From Vibrio sp. 16 (GTDB lineage Bacteria > Pseudomonadota > Gammaproteobacteria > Enterobacterales > Vibrionaceae), in contig NZ_OY808997.1 of assembly GCF_963681195.1 (NCBI RefSeq), positions 2,108,001-2,172,000 of the forward strand: 64,000 bases of DNA. Reading direction: 5' to 3'. Numbering within the stretch: the stretch's first letter is position 1; every line of letters starts with the position of its first letter. The notes under the pieces are model-generated. The model did not search any database. It worked only from the letters and a program-made list of their open reading frames with translations, and was not told the origin of the DNA. Positions 29,472 to 38,658 of the stretch are shown piece after piece. A program made the position numbers and the translations under genes.

Positions 29472-29502
29472 TGTCTGTCCCTAACTTAGCTATCTTTCAA
29501 AT

Positions 29503-32500
29503 CTAGTCGAACTCAAACTGATAAAGCAAGTCGACCGCGCTACTGACCCCTGTTACAGCCTCGACATAGAGATCTTTCATCAGTCGATAACGTACCGTAA
29601 ATTCGCCAACAGAATCAAAGATGCCAACGCCATATTTGACCTGTAACCCAGGTAATACATACCCACTAACCGTCACCTGCGAGTCCTCACCCGAGCCTGC
29701 CGTATCAAGTTGAAGGTCCTGCACACCAAACGCTTCACCAATCTCACCGACGACACGACCACTCTGAGCAAGGCTCAAACCAATTAAAGTGGTTGTCATG
29801 GCGTTGCCACCTGATTCGCCATCAATGTCCTGCCCTCGCAGCAAATAGGACAGCGCGTTGGCTTGTGGCATCGCGGGATCAGAGAAAATCGTCACGACCG
29901 GTTCAGTCGCAGGCCCCGTCACTTTGACCCCTGCGGTAACATCATCTCGGGTATTGTCCGGATTGCGAATCGCCTTAATTTGAACATAAGGTTGATCGAC
30001 GGGTCCATTCATCAAGATCTTACCTTGCTCGATTATCAAGTCTTGACCAAACGAACGGTACGAACCCTCAACGATGTTGACTTCGCCAGTGATAAACGGC
30101 CCCTTATCTCGCTGCGCGACATTAAGTTTGCCTATCAAGCCGCCCTCAAGGCCAAACGCCGATAACTTAAAGTCATCGCCAATGGAAATGTTGATGTCCG
30201 TTTCCACCGCAAACGGAATACTCGAGTTGATATTTTCCGGTTGTAAGTCATTGTTAAGAATAACTTGATCCTTAGACACACCTATCGCACTTGGTGGCAG
30301 CTCTTCAACTACGATACGCCCCCAAGGCAGCGCAATGTCACCTTCAATCTTGGCGTATTTAGGGGACGCAGAAATCGTCATATCTGGCACCACCTTGATC
30401 GCAACCATAGGCGGTACATCAACTTTCAATTCGGTCGCAAAAACACGTAAATGACTGCGCCAGTCTTGCAGATCGAGCCAATCAGCATCACCCGTTAATT
30501 GCAATGTGCCATCTGGCGTATTCAGCGCCGACGTTAAAGTCGCTTGATACCCGTTAAAGTTGACTTTCAACTCTCCCGAATCAATCTGAACTGGAGAGAT
30601 TTCGCCTTGGAGGAGAATATCGTCAACGAGGAATTGCCCTTCGACCTTGGGTTGCAATAGCGGCCCAGTGAATGCGAGATCGGTACTGATGCTCGATTTC
30701 AACTGGCTGTATTGACCAAGCAACGGCGAAAGAAAATCCAAATCAAAGGTCGTTAAGATCAACTTGCCATCAAGCTGCTTGTCATCCACAGCGACATTAG
30801 GAATCATCGCTTGGCCAGAAACATCACCGTTGTCGGTAATATCAATCAGCCAATCAGCCTGCAAGCGATCTTGTTTGAGCGTGGCATTGAGCTTGATTGT
30901 TTCCCAACCGATCGTCAGTGGCACTTCAAGATCTTGGGTTACGCCCCCCTCAGGAAGCTCGACCGACGCGTTAACCTCTGGTGATTGTCCTTCACGCCAC
31001 TTCGCCCAAACCTGAGCGTTAACTTGACCTTCTAATGAGGTCCCCTCTGGGATAAAGCCCTCAAGCTGCGTGAAATCAAACTGTTTCAGGCTTAGGCTTG
31101 CTTCACCATCTTTACCTACGTCAATATTGTCGTTTAAGCAAAGTGATGAATCCGCTTGCAACCAACAATGCGCAGCCACCGCGACACGTTGAGTCGCCAT
31201 ATCAAAGCCTATCTCCGTCGACTTTTCCAATGCCCACTCACCTTGCTCGCTAGATAACTGCATACGCTCCAGCGCACCATTCCACGCGATATCCGGCTTG
31301 TCCGTTAACGTGCCAGCAAGGGCAAGACTGGTTGATGCAATATTTGAAATGACGTCCAACGTTAAACGGTGAGATTGCTGCGAACCATTAAAACGCAGCT
31401 CAACATCATCAATCACATAGTCTTGATAACTGGCACTCTTCACAACCAAACTCAAATCGCCACTCGGAGCTGGCAATGGTGTGATCTCACCTTTCAGGGT
31501 GATGTGCTGCACCTGCGCTTGCTGTTGCCAATCAACGGAATCAATATCTAACGCCAATGAAACGTCGGGCTCTTTGAGCGGTCCGCGCAATCTTACATCG
31601 CCAATCGCTTTGCCCTTTAAGTCAGGGACCGACTTGGCCAGCTCCGGGAGATCGAGTGATAAATCCATGCGCCAAGTATCATTGAGCGTACCTTTTGCAT
31701 GAATATTATTGGGGCCATGAGATAGCACGAGTCCAGGCGTATCGATATTAAACTCGCCTTTGCCTTTCATATCGGAGGCGTTCAATGTGCCTTCAATATT
31801 CAGTGGGTAGTCACGCAGTACGCCATCAATATCTAGCTGGCTCACTGCCACTTGCCAACCACCCGCTTCGGTAAGAGAGCCCGTTGTTGACACTAAACCG
31901 CTAATATCACCTTCCGCTTCTTGCCACTGCAAACCAGGCTGGATATGAGTGAGAGAGAGGTTTGCCGCCCAATTGATTGGTTGCTGCCAATTGGCCATGA
32001 CATCCCCAAAGATGGAGCCCCCGAGCGTTTTAAGTAGAATGGAACGCAACGTTATCTGCTCTAAGTTACCGGAGCCTTCAACGCTTAGATCAAGATCGGG
32101 TAGATCTTTACCTTGGATAACGGTCGCCAACTTAACATCATAGCCTTTTAATGAGCCTTGAGTTTCTAACGTTTTAAGATCGACAAAGTAGTCACCTTGT
32201 CCATGTAATGGCCACTGCACCTTACCTTTCTCGATGGCAACATCGAACGGTAGATCCGGCTCCAATGGCTGCAATGTGGCTTGAATATCTGCGCTTGCCA
32301 AACCAGACAGTGACGCATCCAAGCTAAGATCAGCGATGCTTCCTTTTGCAGACAATGATAAGTGTTGACCTTTTGCCGTCTCTTCTTTCACCGTCGCTTG
32401 CAAGTTCAAGTTAAGCGGATATCCCTGATTCAACGTAATTTTACTGTTGAGGGTAGCCTCGACTTCAGGCATGTCGAGCTCTAACGTTGAGATCGTCACT

Positions 32501-33252
32501 TGAGATGCCGATGCCTTAGCCTCCAACCCTAAATGATGGACAATAACGGGCGTTTCCTGCTTGAGTTCAAAGTCATGGATATCAATACGCACAATATCCA
32601 TCTGCAATGGCAGCACGACTGCAGGCAATTCAATGGTTGCGGGTTCTGCGGGTGTAGGCGGCGGTGTGACTGGCTGATCCTCTGACTCGGCCAGTTCTAC
32701 ATTAATGCCACTTAACAGGGTTTTGTTTAAACGCAGCTTATTGCCTTGAAAAAACAGGCCAGTCGAGAAACGTTGCCAGTCAATTTTGTTACCAAGGACA
32801 TCTAGCGTTATATCACTCAATGCAATTCGAGAAATACGAATCGGCACCGGGGTTGAGATTTTCCCAGTTGCGGTCGATTGCGGCTCTGGCTCGGTTGATG
32901 GCGCGCTGTCCGGCCTGGAAAAGGTCAAGCCATCAATGGCTATCTCATCAATGCAGACGCTCGGCTCTGTAAAACAGGTTGGGTTAATCGCCAGCGTAAC
33001 CGAACGTATCTGGGTGTCCACACCCAAATCGGGATCATTAAATGCAACTTGCTTTAACGTAAAATGTGGGAAAAGAGCTCCCTGATAAGAGGCGACTTTA
33101 AGCTGAGGAACAAATTTCTCTGCCGCCCATAACGCTGCACCTAGACCGGGTTGCGTAAAGAGCAAAAAACTCACGGCTAAGATTAGCGTCAATACGAATC
33201 CTAGCAGAGAAAACGATAGCCATTTCGACCACTTTAATACGACTTTGGTCAT
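29503..33252 (-). CDS. tamB: Translocation and assembly module protein TamB
   Basis: Large AsmA/VPS13-like protein spanning the periplasm from inner membrane to TamA, linked to autotransporter assembly and to lipid transport to the outer membrane; 1249 residues. A single N-terminal anchor lies at about 12-34 (SFSLLGFVLTLILAVSFLLF), followed by long repetitive beta-rich stretches. The C-terminal DUF490 domain ends RLMKDLYVEAVTGVSSAVDL and YQFEFD. The ATG overlaps the tamA stop by four bases (ATGA). The frame is intact throughout, unlike tamA. Confidence 0.95.
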   Translation of the reverse strand: MTKVVLKWSKWLSFSLLGFVLTLILAVSFLLFTQPGLGAALWAAEKFVPQLKVASYQGALFPHFTLKQVAFNDPDLGVDTQIRSVTLAINPTCFTEPSVCIDEIAIDGLTFSRPDSAPSTEPEPQSTATGKISTPVPIRISRIALSDITLDVLGNKIDWQRFSTGLFFQGNKLRLNKTLLSGINVELAESEDQPVTPPPTPAEPATIELPAVVLPLQMDIVRIDIHDFELKQETPVIVHHLGLEAKASASQVTISTLELDMPEVEATLNSKITLNQGYPLNLNLQATVKEETAKGQHLSLSAKGSIADLSLDASLSGLASADIQATLQPLEPDLPFDVAIEKGKVQWPLHGQGDYFVDLKTLETQGSLKGYDVKLATVIQGKDLPDLDLSVEGSGNLEQITLRSILLKTLGGSIFGDVMANWQQPINWAANLSLTHIQPGLQWQEAEGDISGLVSTTGSLTEAGGWQVAVSQLDIDGVLRDYPLNIEGTLNASDMKGKGEFNIDTPGLVLSHGPNNIHAKGTLNDTWRMDLSLDLPELAKSVPDLKGKAIGDVRLRGPLKEPDVSLALDIDSVDWQQQAQVQHITLKGEITPLPAPSGDLSLVVKSASYQDYVIDDVELRFNGSQQSHRLTLDVISNIASTSLALAGTLTDKPDIAWNGALERMQLSSEQGEWALEKSTEIGFDMATQRVAVAAHCWLQADSSLCLNDNIDVGKDGEASLSLKQFDFTQLEGFIPEGTSLEGQVNAQVWAKWREGQSPEVNASVELPEGGVTQDLEVPLTIGWETIKLNATLKQDRLQADWLIDITDNGDVSGQAMIPNVAVDDKQLDGKLILTTFDLDFLSPLLGQYSQLKSSISTDLAFTGPLLQPKVEGQFLVDDILLQGEISPVQIDSGELKVNFNGYQATLTSALNTPDGTLQLTGDADWLDLQDWRSHLRVFATELKVDVPPMVAIKVVPDMTISASPKYAKIEGDIALPWGRIVVEELPPSAIGVSKDQVILNNDLQPENINSSIPFAVETDINISIGDDFKLSAFGLEGGLIGKLNVAQRDKGPFITGEVNIVEGSYRSFGQDLIIEQGKILMNGPVDQPYVQIKAIRNPDNTRDDVTAGVKVTGPATEPVVTIFSDPAMPQANALSYLLRGQDIDGESGGNAMTTTLIGLSLAQSGRVVGEIGEAFGVQDLQLDTAGSGEDSQVTVSGYVLPGLQVKYGVGIFDSVGEFTVRYRLMKDLYVEAVTGVSSAVDLLYQFEFD

Positions 33253-34401
33253 AGTTCAGGCCCCAAGGTAAAGTGCACTTTGAATCGTTTATCTGGATCT
33301 TCATCAAGACCCCAAGCAAAATCTAATCGAATCGGTCCCACTGGTGATGCCCAGCGAACACCAAAACCTGTCCCTCGTTTGAATTCAGGTGATTCATTGA
33401 ACGCATCACCGTAGTCATAAAACAGAGCGCCCCACCAATCGCCATAGACACGATATTGATACTCTAATGACGTGGTGACCATGTATTTCGCACCGGTCAG
33501 AGCATTACTTTCATCTCGGGGAGAGATAGATTCAAATCCGTAACCACGCAAGTTGTTGTCACCACCCGCGAAGAAGCGAAGTGACGGCGACAGTTTCTCG
33601 AACTCTTCCGCCACGTTTGCCCCGCCATCAATTCTGAACAAGCCACGATGGTTCTTTCCTGCACTGCGTATCCATGTCATGCCACCTTGAAAACGTGCCA
33701 CTCTGGTTTCAGAAAAGACACTTGGATCGCCATATTCAAGAGTAAAACTTTGTCTGTCTCCCCACATCGGCATCGACCCACCTCGAATTCGGCTACGTGA
33801 GAAGGAAATACCAGGCAACACAAATTGAGCGGTATCATCTTGCAAACCTTGCTCGTAGTTTTCGATCAAGTAGCGAACAAATACCGTTCTATGCCAGCCA
33901 TTATCAAGAATCCAGTGGCGCTCCACAGCCAAGTTGGATTCCAGACTTTTTGTGTCTCGATTATCGAGGTTCTTCATTCCATATTGAATGCGGTAGTAGT
34001 CTTTCAAGACGTCATCTAGCGGAATACGATAGCCTGCGGTAATGGTTTGCTCTGGCTTAGAAAGAGAGATACTGCTGTCGAAGCTGTGGCCACGATCGTT
34101 CACCCAAGGCTTTTTCCACTTTAGCGATCCTCGCACGCCCACATCGGTGGAGTACCCCAAACCCGTCTCGAGTTTGTTGCGAGCTTGCGGCGCGAGAGAG
34201 ATCTTCATTGGCAGCTCTCTTCCTTCACCGAGCTTAGACAGATCAGGCTCAACAAACACAGACGAAAACCAGTCGGTGTTAGACAAGTTCTGGTTATATT
34301 CTCCGACTTGCGACACTAAGTATTCATCCCCTTCTTCGTAAGGCGAAAGAGATTGCACACGCTCGAGCTCAATTTGACTGCCAGTAATCGTACTCGCCCC
34401 C
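33249..34401 (-). CDS. tamA: TamA C-terminal part: last POTRA and beta-barrel (frameshifted)
   Basis: C-terminal two thirds of the outer membrane protein TamA, an Omp85/BamA relative and the partner of TamB. After the G5 run at 34397-34401 the frame resumes with STITGSQIELERVQSL and reads to the end. Family landmarks are LETGLGYSTDVGVRGSLKWKK cut here to GLGYSTDVGVRGSLKW, and the barrel end VGPIRLDFAWGLDEDPD with KVHFTLGPEL. An ATG at 34472 opens this frame earlier, but its first residues are out-of-frame tamA and are not part of the protein. Confidence 0.88.
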
Positions 34402-34962
34402 GAAGTGGTAACGAATTCCGCTATCAAAATGGAGACGCACAAACGCCTTGCGCACTCCGGGAGCGACCTCAAGGCGACTTAAGGTGTAGTCCCCTTCAAA
34501 ATAGCCTTTCTGCAACGCCAAATTGCGGATTTTAGACTTCAACCCATCATACAAACTGTGGTTTAGCCGCTCCCCTTTTTTCAGGCCGCTGTTTTTGATC
34601 AGAGCAATGAAATCGGGATCATCTTTTGCTTCGCCAGTGATTTGAATATCGACTTCCGTCAAACGTATCGAATGCCCGCGATCGACAATAACGATCAGCT
34701 CATCGCCCTCAGGAGAGACTTCAAAAGTAAAGGTAGGATGGTAATAACCAACGGCACTGAGTGCTTCGATAATGTTTCGCTTTACTCGTGCCTGGAAGCG
34801 CAAACTTGTGTCGTAATCTTTTTCAGGGATTGAAGATAAGTAAGCATCTACATTGTCTTTCACCGATCCCTTCAACCCCTCAATCGTAAGATCCACATCA
34901 TTTGCCAATGCGGTAGGAGAGAGAAGAAGCGCAATCAAAACTGGTAAAGGTTTACGTAACAT
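34369..34962 (-). CDS. tamA: TamA N-terminal part: signal peptide and POTRA 1-2 (frameshifted)
   Basis: N-terminal part of TamA. It has a signal peptide (PVLIALLLSPTALA) and two POTRA domains at about 22-100 and 100-178 (SVKDNVDAYLSSIP, LTEVDIQITGEAKDD). The frame runs off after SGIRYHFGG into eight unrelated residues and a stop. Deleting one G from the run at 34397-34401 gives HFGASTITGSQIELE and a full protein of about 570 residues, the expected TamA length. A functional TamA would be expected here, because tamB is intact. Confidence 0.88.
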   Translation of the reverse strand: MLRKPLPVLIALLLSPTALANDVDLTIEGLKGSVKDNVDAYLSSIPEKDYDTSLRFQARVKRNIIEALSAVGYYHPTFTFEVSPEGDELIVIVDRGHSIRLTEVDIQITGEAKDDPDFIALIKNSGLKKGERLNHSLYDGLKSKIRNLALQKGYFEGDYTLSRLEVAPGVRKAFVRLHFDSGIRYHFGGEYDYWQSN

Positions 34963-35080
34963 GCTTAATTATCTTTCTATATCAGGTTAGGGAATAATAC
35001 CGCCTGAAAATGGATAAGTCTGTATGAAAACAGTCAATTGGTCGGTCTGTTTAATAAATTTAATCGACAAGGAAATAACG

Positions 35081-35710
35081 ATGCTCGACAAACAAACTAT
35101 GATTTCCGCGCAAGACGCACTGCCTGGCCGCGAAACGCCACTGCCACTTGACGACATTCACTTCGTCAATCAAAGCAGTATGACATCAGAGCCAGAGCAA
35201 GGTTGCGAAAAAATTGTTCTCGGTATGGGCTGTTTCTGGGGCGCTGAACGTTTGTTTTGGCAACTTGATGGCGTGGTCAATACTTCGGTTGGCTATGCTG
35301 GTGGCTTCACAAAGAATCCAACTTACGAAGAAGTGTGTAGCGGTCAAACTGGTCACACCGAGGTGGTACGTGTTGTATTTGATCCCACAGTGATCTCGCT
35401 CACTGCGTTACTCGAGACATTTTGGGAACGTCATGACCCTACTCAAGGTATGCGCCAAGGTAATGATCGTGGCACACAATACCGCTCAGCTATTTACGTT
35501 TACAGCGACGAGCAATATCAAACCGCCATGCAGTCAAAACAACGCTACCAAGAGTTACTGGGTGATCAGCATTCGCCAATTACCACTGAGATTCTACCAG
35601 CAGGTCCTTATTACTACGCAGAAAACTACCACCAGCAATATCTGGCTAAAAATCCGAACGGCTATTGTGGGCTTGGGGGAACCGGAGTCTGCTTCCCTCC
35701 AGAAAAGTAA
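35081..35710 (+). CDS. msrA: Peptide methionine sulfoxide reductase MsrA
   Basis: Repairs methionine-S-sulfoxide in proteins and free methionine using thioredoxin; 209 residues. The catalytic motif [13 protein letters not shown] is near 47. [19 protein letters not shown] near the C-terminus holds the resolving Cys region. The ATG at 35081 has AAGGAA upstream; the 19-residue in-frame extension is not supported. It is divergent from tamA, as in many gammaproteobacteria. Confidence 0.96.
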   Translation: MLDKQTMISAQDALPGRETPLPLDDIHFVNQSSMTSEPEQGCEKIVLGMGCFWGAERLFWQLDGVVNTSVGYAGGFTKNPTYEEVCSGQTGHTEVVRVVFDPTVISLTALLETFWERHDPTQGMRQGNDRGTQYRSAIYVYSDEQYQTAMQSKQRYQELLGDQHSPITTEILPAGPYYYAENYHQQYLAKNPNGYCGLGGTGVCFPPEK

Positions 35711-35722
35711 AGACCTCGACAC

Positions 35723-35749
35723 AACCGCCTATCGAAATGGGCGGTTTTT
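35723..35749 (+). terminator. Intrinsic terminator after msrA
   Basis: AACCGCC / GGCGGTT stem with a loop of about ten bases, then T5. It sits between msrA and the convergent ytfK. Confidence 0.82.
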
Positions 35750-35948
35750 ATGCAGGTAGCGCTAAAATGGCTTGGTTGATCTGTTTATAGGCTTCCAGTT
35801 TGACTGGGTTATTCACATCTGGCAGAAGCACTTTGCCGTTATCAAACGAAAACTCCCCAATACCAGCGATAACAAACTTTCCTTTAAACAGTGTCTTAAC
35901 GAATCGCGCCACCTGATGCGGGCGATAACGGGTAAATTCACGTAGCAT
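35748..35948 (-). CDS. ytfK: YtfK family protein (DUF1107)
   Basis: Small DUF1107 protein of 66 residues that aligns by eye with E. coli YtfK (TRYRPHQVARFVKTLFKG, then FSFDNGKVLLPDV). In E. coli YtfK promotes SpoT-dependent (p)ppGpp synthesis under phosphate or fatty acid starvation. That role is assumed here, not shown. The ATG at 35948 has GGAG 5 bases upstream, better than a GTG six bases earlier. Its neighbours msrA and ytfJ are also its neighbours in E. coli. Confidence 0.85.
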   Translation of the reverse strand: MLREFTRYRPHQVARFVKTLFKGKFVIAGIGEFSFDNGKVLLPDVNNPVKLEAYKQINQAILALPA

Positions 35949-36148
35949 AACCACTCCAATATTCCTTCGTGATACTGCTTTTATGCAGTTAAGCTCTTAT
36001 CCTTAGAGCTCAGGCCATTATAAAGCACTTTCGGTGAATTAATACGGTTTTTACAAAAGTTTGGACCATTTCACTCCATCAACGCCGAGCACAACACTTT
36101 TTCAAATTTCGGTATATACTTTTTGCGCTTACCAAAAGGAAGATAACA

Positions 36149-36700
36149 ATGAAAAACAAAACTCTACTCGCTCTCGCGATCGCATGCTCTCCAATGCTGG
36201 CGATGGCACACAACATCACACTTGGCCAAACCGTTCCGGCAGTCAATGTCGATAGCCATGGTGAAATTATCATTCAAGGTGATGACGCAAGCTACCAAAC
36301 ATGGACAAGCCAAGATCTGGTCGGCAAAGTCCGTGTCATTCAAGCTATTGCAGGACGCAGCAGCGCAAAAGAAATGAATGCCCCACTTATGGCGGCAATT
36401 ACCGCAGCAAAGTTTCCCTCTGAGAGCTACCAAACCACGTCCATCATCAACCAAGATGATGCCATTTGGGGCACCGGCTCTTTCGTTAAATCATCAGCAG
36501 AAGACAGCAAGAAGGAATTCCCATGGTCGTCTATGGTATTAGATGAGGAAGGTAACGTAGCCAAGACATGGCAATTGGCGGAAGAGTCCTCGGCGATCAT
36601 CGTTCAAGATAAACAAGGAAAAGTGCTGTTTGTAAAAGAAGGCGCTTTAAGTGATTCCGATATCCAACAAGTACTTGGACTCATCAAAGATAACATCTAA
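36149..36700 (+). CDS. ytfJ: YtfJ family periplasmic protein
   Basis: Periplasmic protein of unknown function with a thioredoxin-like fold; 183 residues. It starts with a clear Sec signal peptide (ALAIACSPMLAMA-HNITLGQ) and shows WTSQDLVGKVRVIQAIAGRSSAKE near 50, typical of the family. No CxxC redox pair is visible, which is normal for YtfJ. AAGGAAG precedes the ATG by 7 bases. The terminator after it overlaps the Zur box of the zinc cluster. Confidence 0.88.
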   Translation: MKNKTLLALAIACSPMLAMAHNITLGQTVPAVNVDSHGEIIIQGDDASYQTWTSQDLVGKVRVIQAIAGRSSAKEMNAPLMAAITAAKFPSESYQTTSIINQDDAIWGTGSFVKSSAEDSKKEFPWSSMVLDEEGNVAKTWQLAEESSAIIVQDKQGKVLFVKEGALSDSDIQQVLGLIKDNI

Positions 36701-36725
36701 TCACAAATTGGATTTAGCGTTGTAT

Positions 36726-36754
36726 AAGGAATTGTTATAGTATAACAGTTCCTT
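36726..36754. promoter_or_regulatory. Zur operator, overlapping the ytfJ terminator
   Basis: A near-perfect 29-bp palindrome around a single central G: AAGGAATTGTTATA-G and its mirror TATAACAGTTCCTT, with one mismatch in each arm. The core TGTTATA-N-TATAACA equals the gammaproteobacterial Zur consensus. It lies 18 bases before the DUF2607 start and 25 bases after the ytfJ stop. The same bases can fold as a hairpin followed by T6, so it may also terminate ytfJ. A zinc-responsive repressor site here fits the genes downstream. Confidence 0.88.
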
Positions 36755-36772
36755 TTTTCTCGGTCTGTTGTT

Positions 36773-37069
36773 GTGCTTACATCTCGCAAGATTTCACTAC
36801 CATCTCCTGCTATCGCGCTCTTTGGCGTCATGCTGCTGTGGATGAACTTTGCGTTTATTCAGCACCAATACGATCTCGCCCCTTCCCATCATCAAGAGCA
36901 TCATTGTGAGCTGTTTTCATCTGTTCATCACGCGATAAGCAGTGCGGATCTAAAAACAGAAAACGTATCACTTCCCGATCGCTTTGAACGACAGCCAAGT
37001 TATCAATATCAAGCACCTTCGATTGTCGTCTATCGAGCGCGTTCACCACCTACTCAATCCCTCGTTTAG
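36773..37069 (+). CDS. DUF2607 family protein, zinc cluster gene 1
   Basis: Small protein of 98 residues that I place in DUF2607, a family I know only from vibrios. It has one N-terminal membrane span or uncleaved signal (IALFGVMLLWMNFAFI, about 14-30). A periplasmic segment rich in His follows (HHQEHHCELFSSVHH), with a Cys that could take part in metal binding. The start is GTG at 36773, without a clear ribosome binding site. It is the first gene after the Zur box and corresponds by position to one of the zrg genes of V. cholerae. Its function is unknown. Confidence 0.75.
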   Translation: MLTSRKISLPSPAIALFGVMLLWMNFAFIQHQYDLAPSHHQEHHCELFSSVHHAISSADLKTENVSLPDRFERQPSYQYQAPSIVVYRARSPPTQSLV

Positions 37070-37166
37070 TTACTCAGCTCTCAGATAGGGAGCAATCTTT
37101 ATTACTATGCCAATATCCAGAGCCATAATAATTCTGGAATAGGCGCAACGACACTTAGGATTGAAA

Positions 37167-37895
37167 ATGTACAAATTATCACCAATTGCCGCGCTCATCG
37201 CTGTTACTGTTAGCCACGTTGCGATCGCTGAAGAAGGATTTCGTCAACATGAAGCGCATGTTCATGGCGAAGTTGAGCTAAACATTGCCCAAGACGGGAA
37301 AGAGCTACTGATGGAAATCACTGCACCCGGTGCCGACGTAGTTGGTTTTGAGCATGCTCCAAAAAATGACGAGCAGAAGAAAATCCTAGCCGATGCTGTA
37401 GCAACACTTAATCAAGCAAACTCCGTATTTACATTAAGCGCGGCGGCTGGCTGTCACGTTGAACATGTTGCCGTGACTCATACATTGGGTAAAGAGAGTG
37501 ATCATCACGACCATGATGAACACAAGCATGATGACCATCATGATCATGACCACGACGAGCACAAGCACGACGACCATCACGATCATGACCACGATGAGCA
37601 CAAGCACGATGACCATCACGATCATGACCACGATGAACACAAGCATGACGACCATCATGACCACGACGAGCACAAGCACGACGATCATCATGATCATGAC
37701 CACGAGCATTCGGGACATGGTGAGTTCACAGTGGAGTACCACTACCACTGCGACAATATCACCAAGCTTGAAGCCATAGACACGGCTTGGTTTAAACAAT
37801 TCCCAGCAACAGAAGCGTTGAAAGTCAACGTATTGACTGACACCAAGCAAGAAGCGCTTCGCCTACAACCTAAACGTACAGAGATCTCTCTATAA
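37167..37895 (+). CDS. zrgA: Histidine-rich periplasmic zinc protein ZrgA (DUF2796)
   Basis: DUF2796 protein, 242 residues, named ZrgA in V. cholerae, where it belongs to a Zur-controlled zinc uptake locus. A signal peptide (AALIAVTVSHVAIA) is followed by the DUF2796 core (HEAHVHGEVELNIAQ, GADVVGFEHAP). Residues 112-182 are almost wholly Asp, His, Glu and Lys in tandem repeats, with 34 His in all. The C-terminal HGEFTVEYHYHCDNI closes the domain. The ATG at 37167 has AGGA upstream. It probably captures zinc for the transporter encoded next. Confidence 0.88.
   Translation: MYKLSPIAALIAVTVSHVAIAEEGFRQHEAHVHGEVELNIAQDGKELLMEITAPGADVVGFEHAPKNDEQKKILADAVATLNQANSVFTLSAAAGCHVEHVAVTHTLGKESDHHDHDEHKHDDHHDHDHDEHKHDDHHDHDHDEHKHDDHHDHDHDEHKHDDHHDHDEHKHDDHHDHDHEHSGHGEFTVEYHYHCDNITKLEAIDTAWFKQFPATEALKVNVLTDTKQEALRLQPKRTEISL
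37503..37716 (+). repeat. In-frame tandem repeats coding the ZrgA His-rich tract
   Basis: Three consecutive 39-base units encode DHHDHDHDEHKHD. They are flanked on each side by a shortened 33-base unit (DHHDHDEHKHD) and end in a diverged unit (DHHDHDHEHSGHG). All units keep the reading frame. The nucleotide copies differ at a few third positions, so they are not perfect. The unit number may vary between strains. Confidence 0.88.
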
Positions 37896-37947
37896 GGTTT
37901 ACAGTGGCTTGGCATCGGTCAAGCCACTGACGCCATACTTGGAAAGC

Positions 37948-38658
37948 ATGATGGATACAATAAAAGATCCAGCCATCATAAAGCTGGAACATGTGCGCTA
38001 CACTTGGCCTGGAAATGACTCTCCAACTCTAGATATTCCCCACTTAACGATAAATCAGGGCGAACATCTGTTTATCAAAGGCCCAAGCGGATGTGGCAAA
38101 TCAACCTTACTCAGCCTACTTACTGGCATCAACACGACACCTGAAGGCAGTGTAAAAGTGCTTGATAACGACCTTGGTCAACTGTCAGGCAGCATGAGAG
38201 ATAAATTTAGAGCTGACCACATTGGTTATATTTTTCAGCAATTTAATCTACTTCCTTATTTGAGTGTCATCGAAAACGTCATCCTCCCTTGCCAGTTTTC
38301 AAGGCAGCGGAAAGGGCAAGTATTCGGTGATTTGCAACGCAGTGCTGAGCAGCTCCTCGATAAACTGCACCTCGACCAATCGCTGCGTAATAAATCCGTC
38401 GTTGAATTGAGTATTGGTCAACAGCAACGTGTCGCGGCAGCACGCGCCTTAATCGGTAACCCTGAAATTATCATCGCCGATGAACCAACCTCCTCTCTTG
38501 ACTACGATAATCGAACTGCTTTCATCGAGCTGCTGCTTGATCAAGTGAACCAAGCGAACTCAACCTTACTGTTTGTCAGCCACGACCCAACATTGGAGCC
38601 ATTGTTTGACCGCAGTCTCGATCTCCGCGAGTTGAATCAAATAGGAGGCCACGTATGA
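37948..38658 (+). CDS. LolD/MacB-type ABC transporter ATPase, zinc cluster
   Basis: ABC ATPase of 236 residues. Walker A is GPSGCGKSTLLSLL near 46, the Q-loop IFQQFNLLPYLSVIEN, Walker B IIIADEPTSSLD near 170, and the H-loop FVSHD. The signature is ELSIGQQQRVAAARAL, with Ile in place of the usual first Gly (LSGGQ). The best match by style is LolD/MacB rather than ZnuC. The ATG at 37948 is used (MMDTIKDP); 37951 is nearly equal. It overlaps the permease start by four bases and corresponds to the zrg ATPase of V. cholerae. Confidence 0.85.
   Translation: MMDTIKDPAIIKLEHVRYTWPGNDSPTLDIPHLTINQGEHLFIKGPSGCGKSTLLSLLTGINTTPEGSVKVLDNDLGQLSGSMRDKFRADHIGYIFQQFNLLPYLSVIENVILPCQFSRQRKGQVFGDLQRSAEQLLDKLHLDQSLRNKSVVELSIGQQQRVAAARALIGNPEIIIADEPTSSLDYDNRTAFIELLLDQVNQANSTLLFVSHDPTLEPLFDRSLDLRELNQIGGHV

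Noticed and set aside
34402..34472. ATG at 34472 as a true start for the TamA C-terminal part
   Set aside because: The first 24 or so residues are out-of-frame tamA codons and no ribosome binding site is present.
37503..37716. Regular direct repeats that could suggest a CRISPR array
   Set aside because: They are in-frame coding repeats of the ZrgA His-rich tract with no unique spacers.
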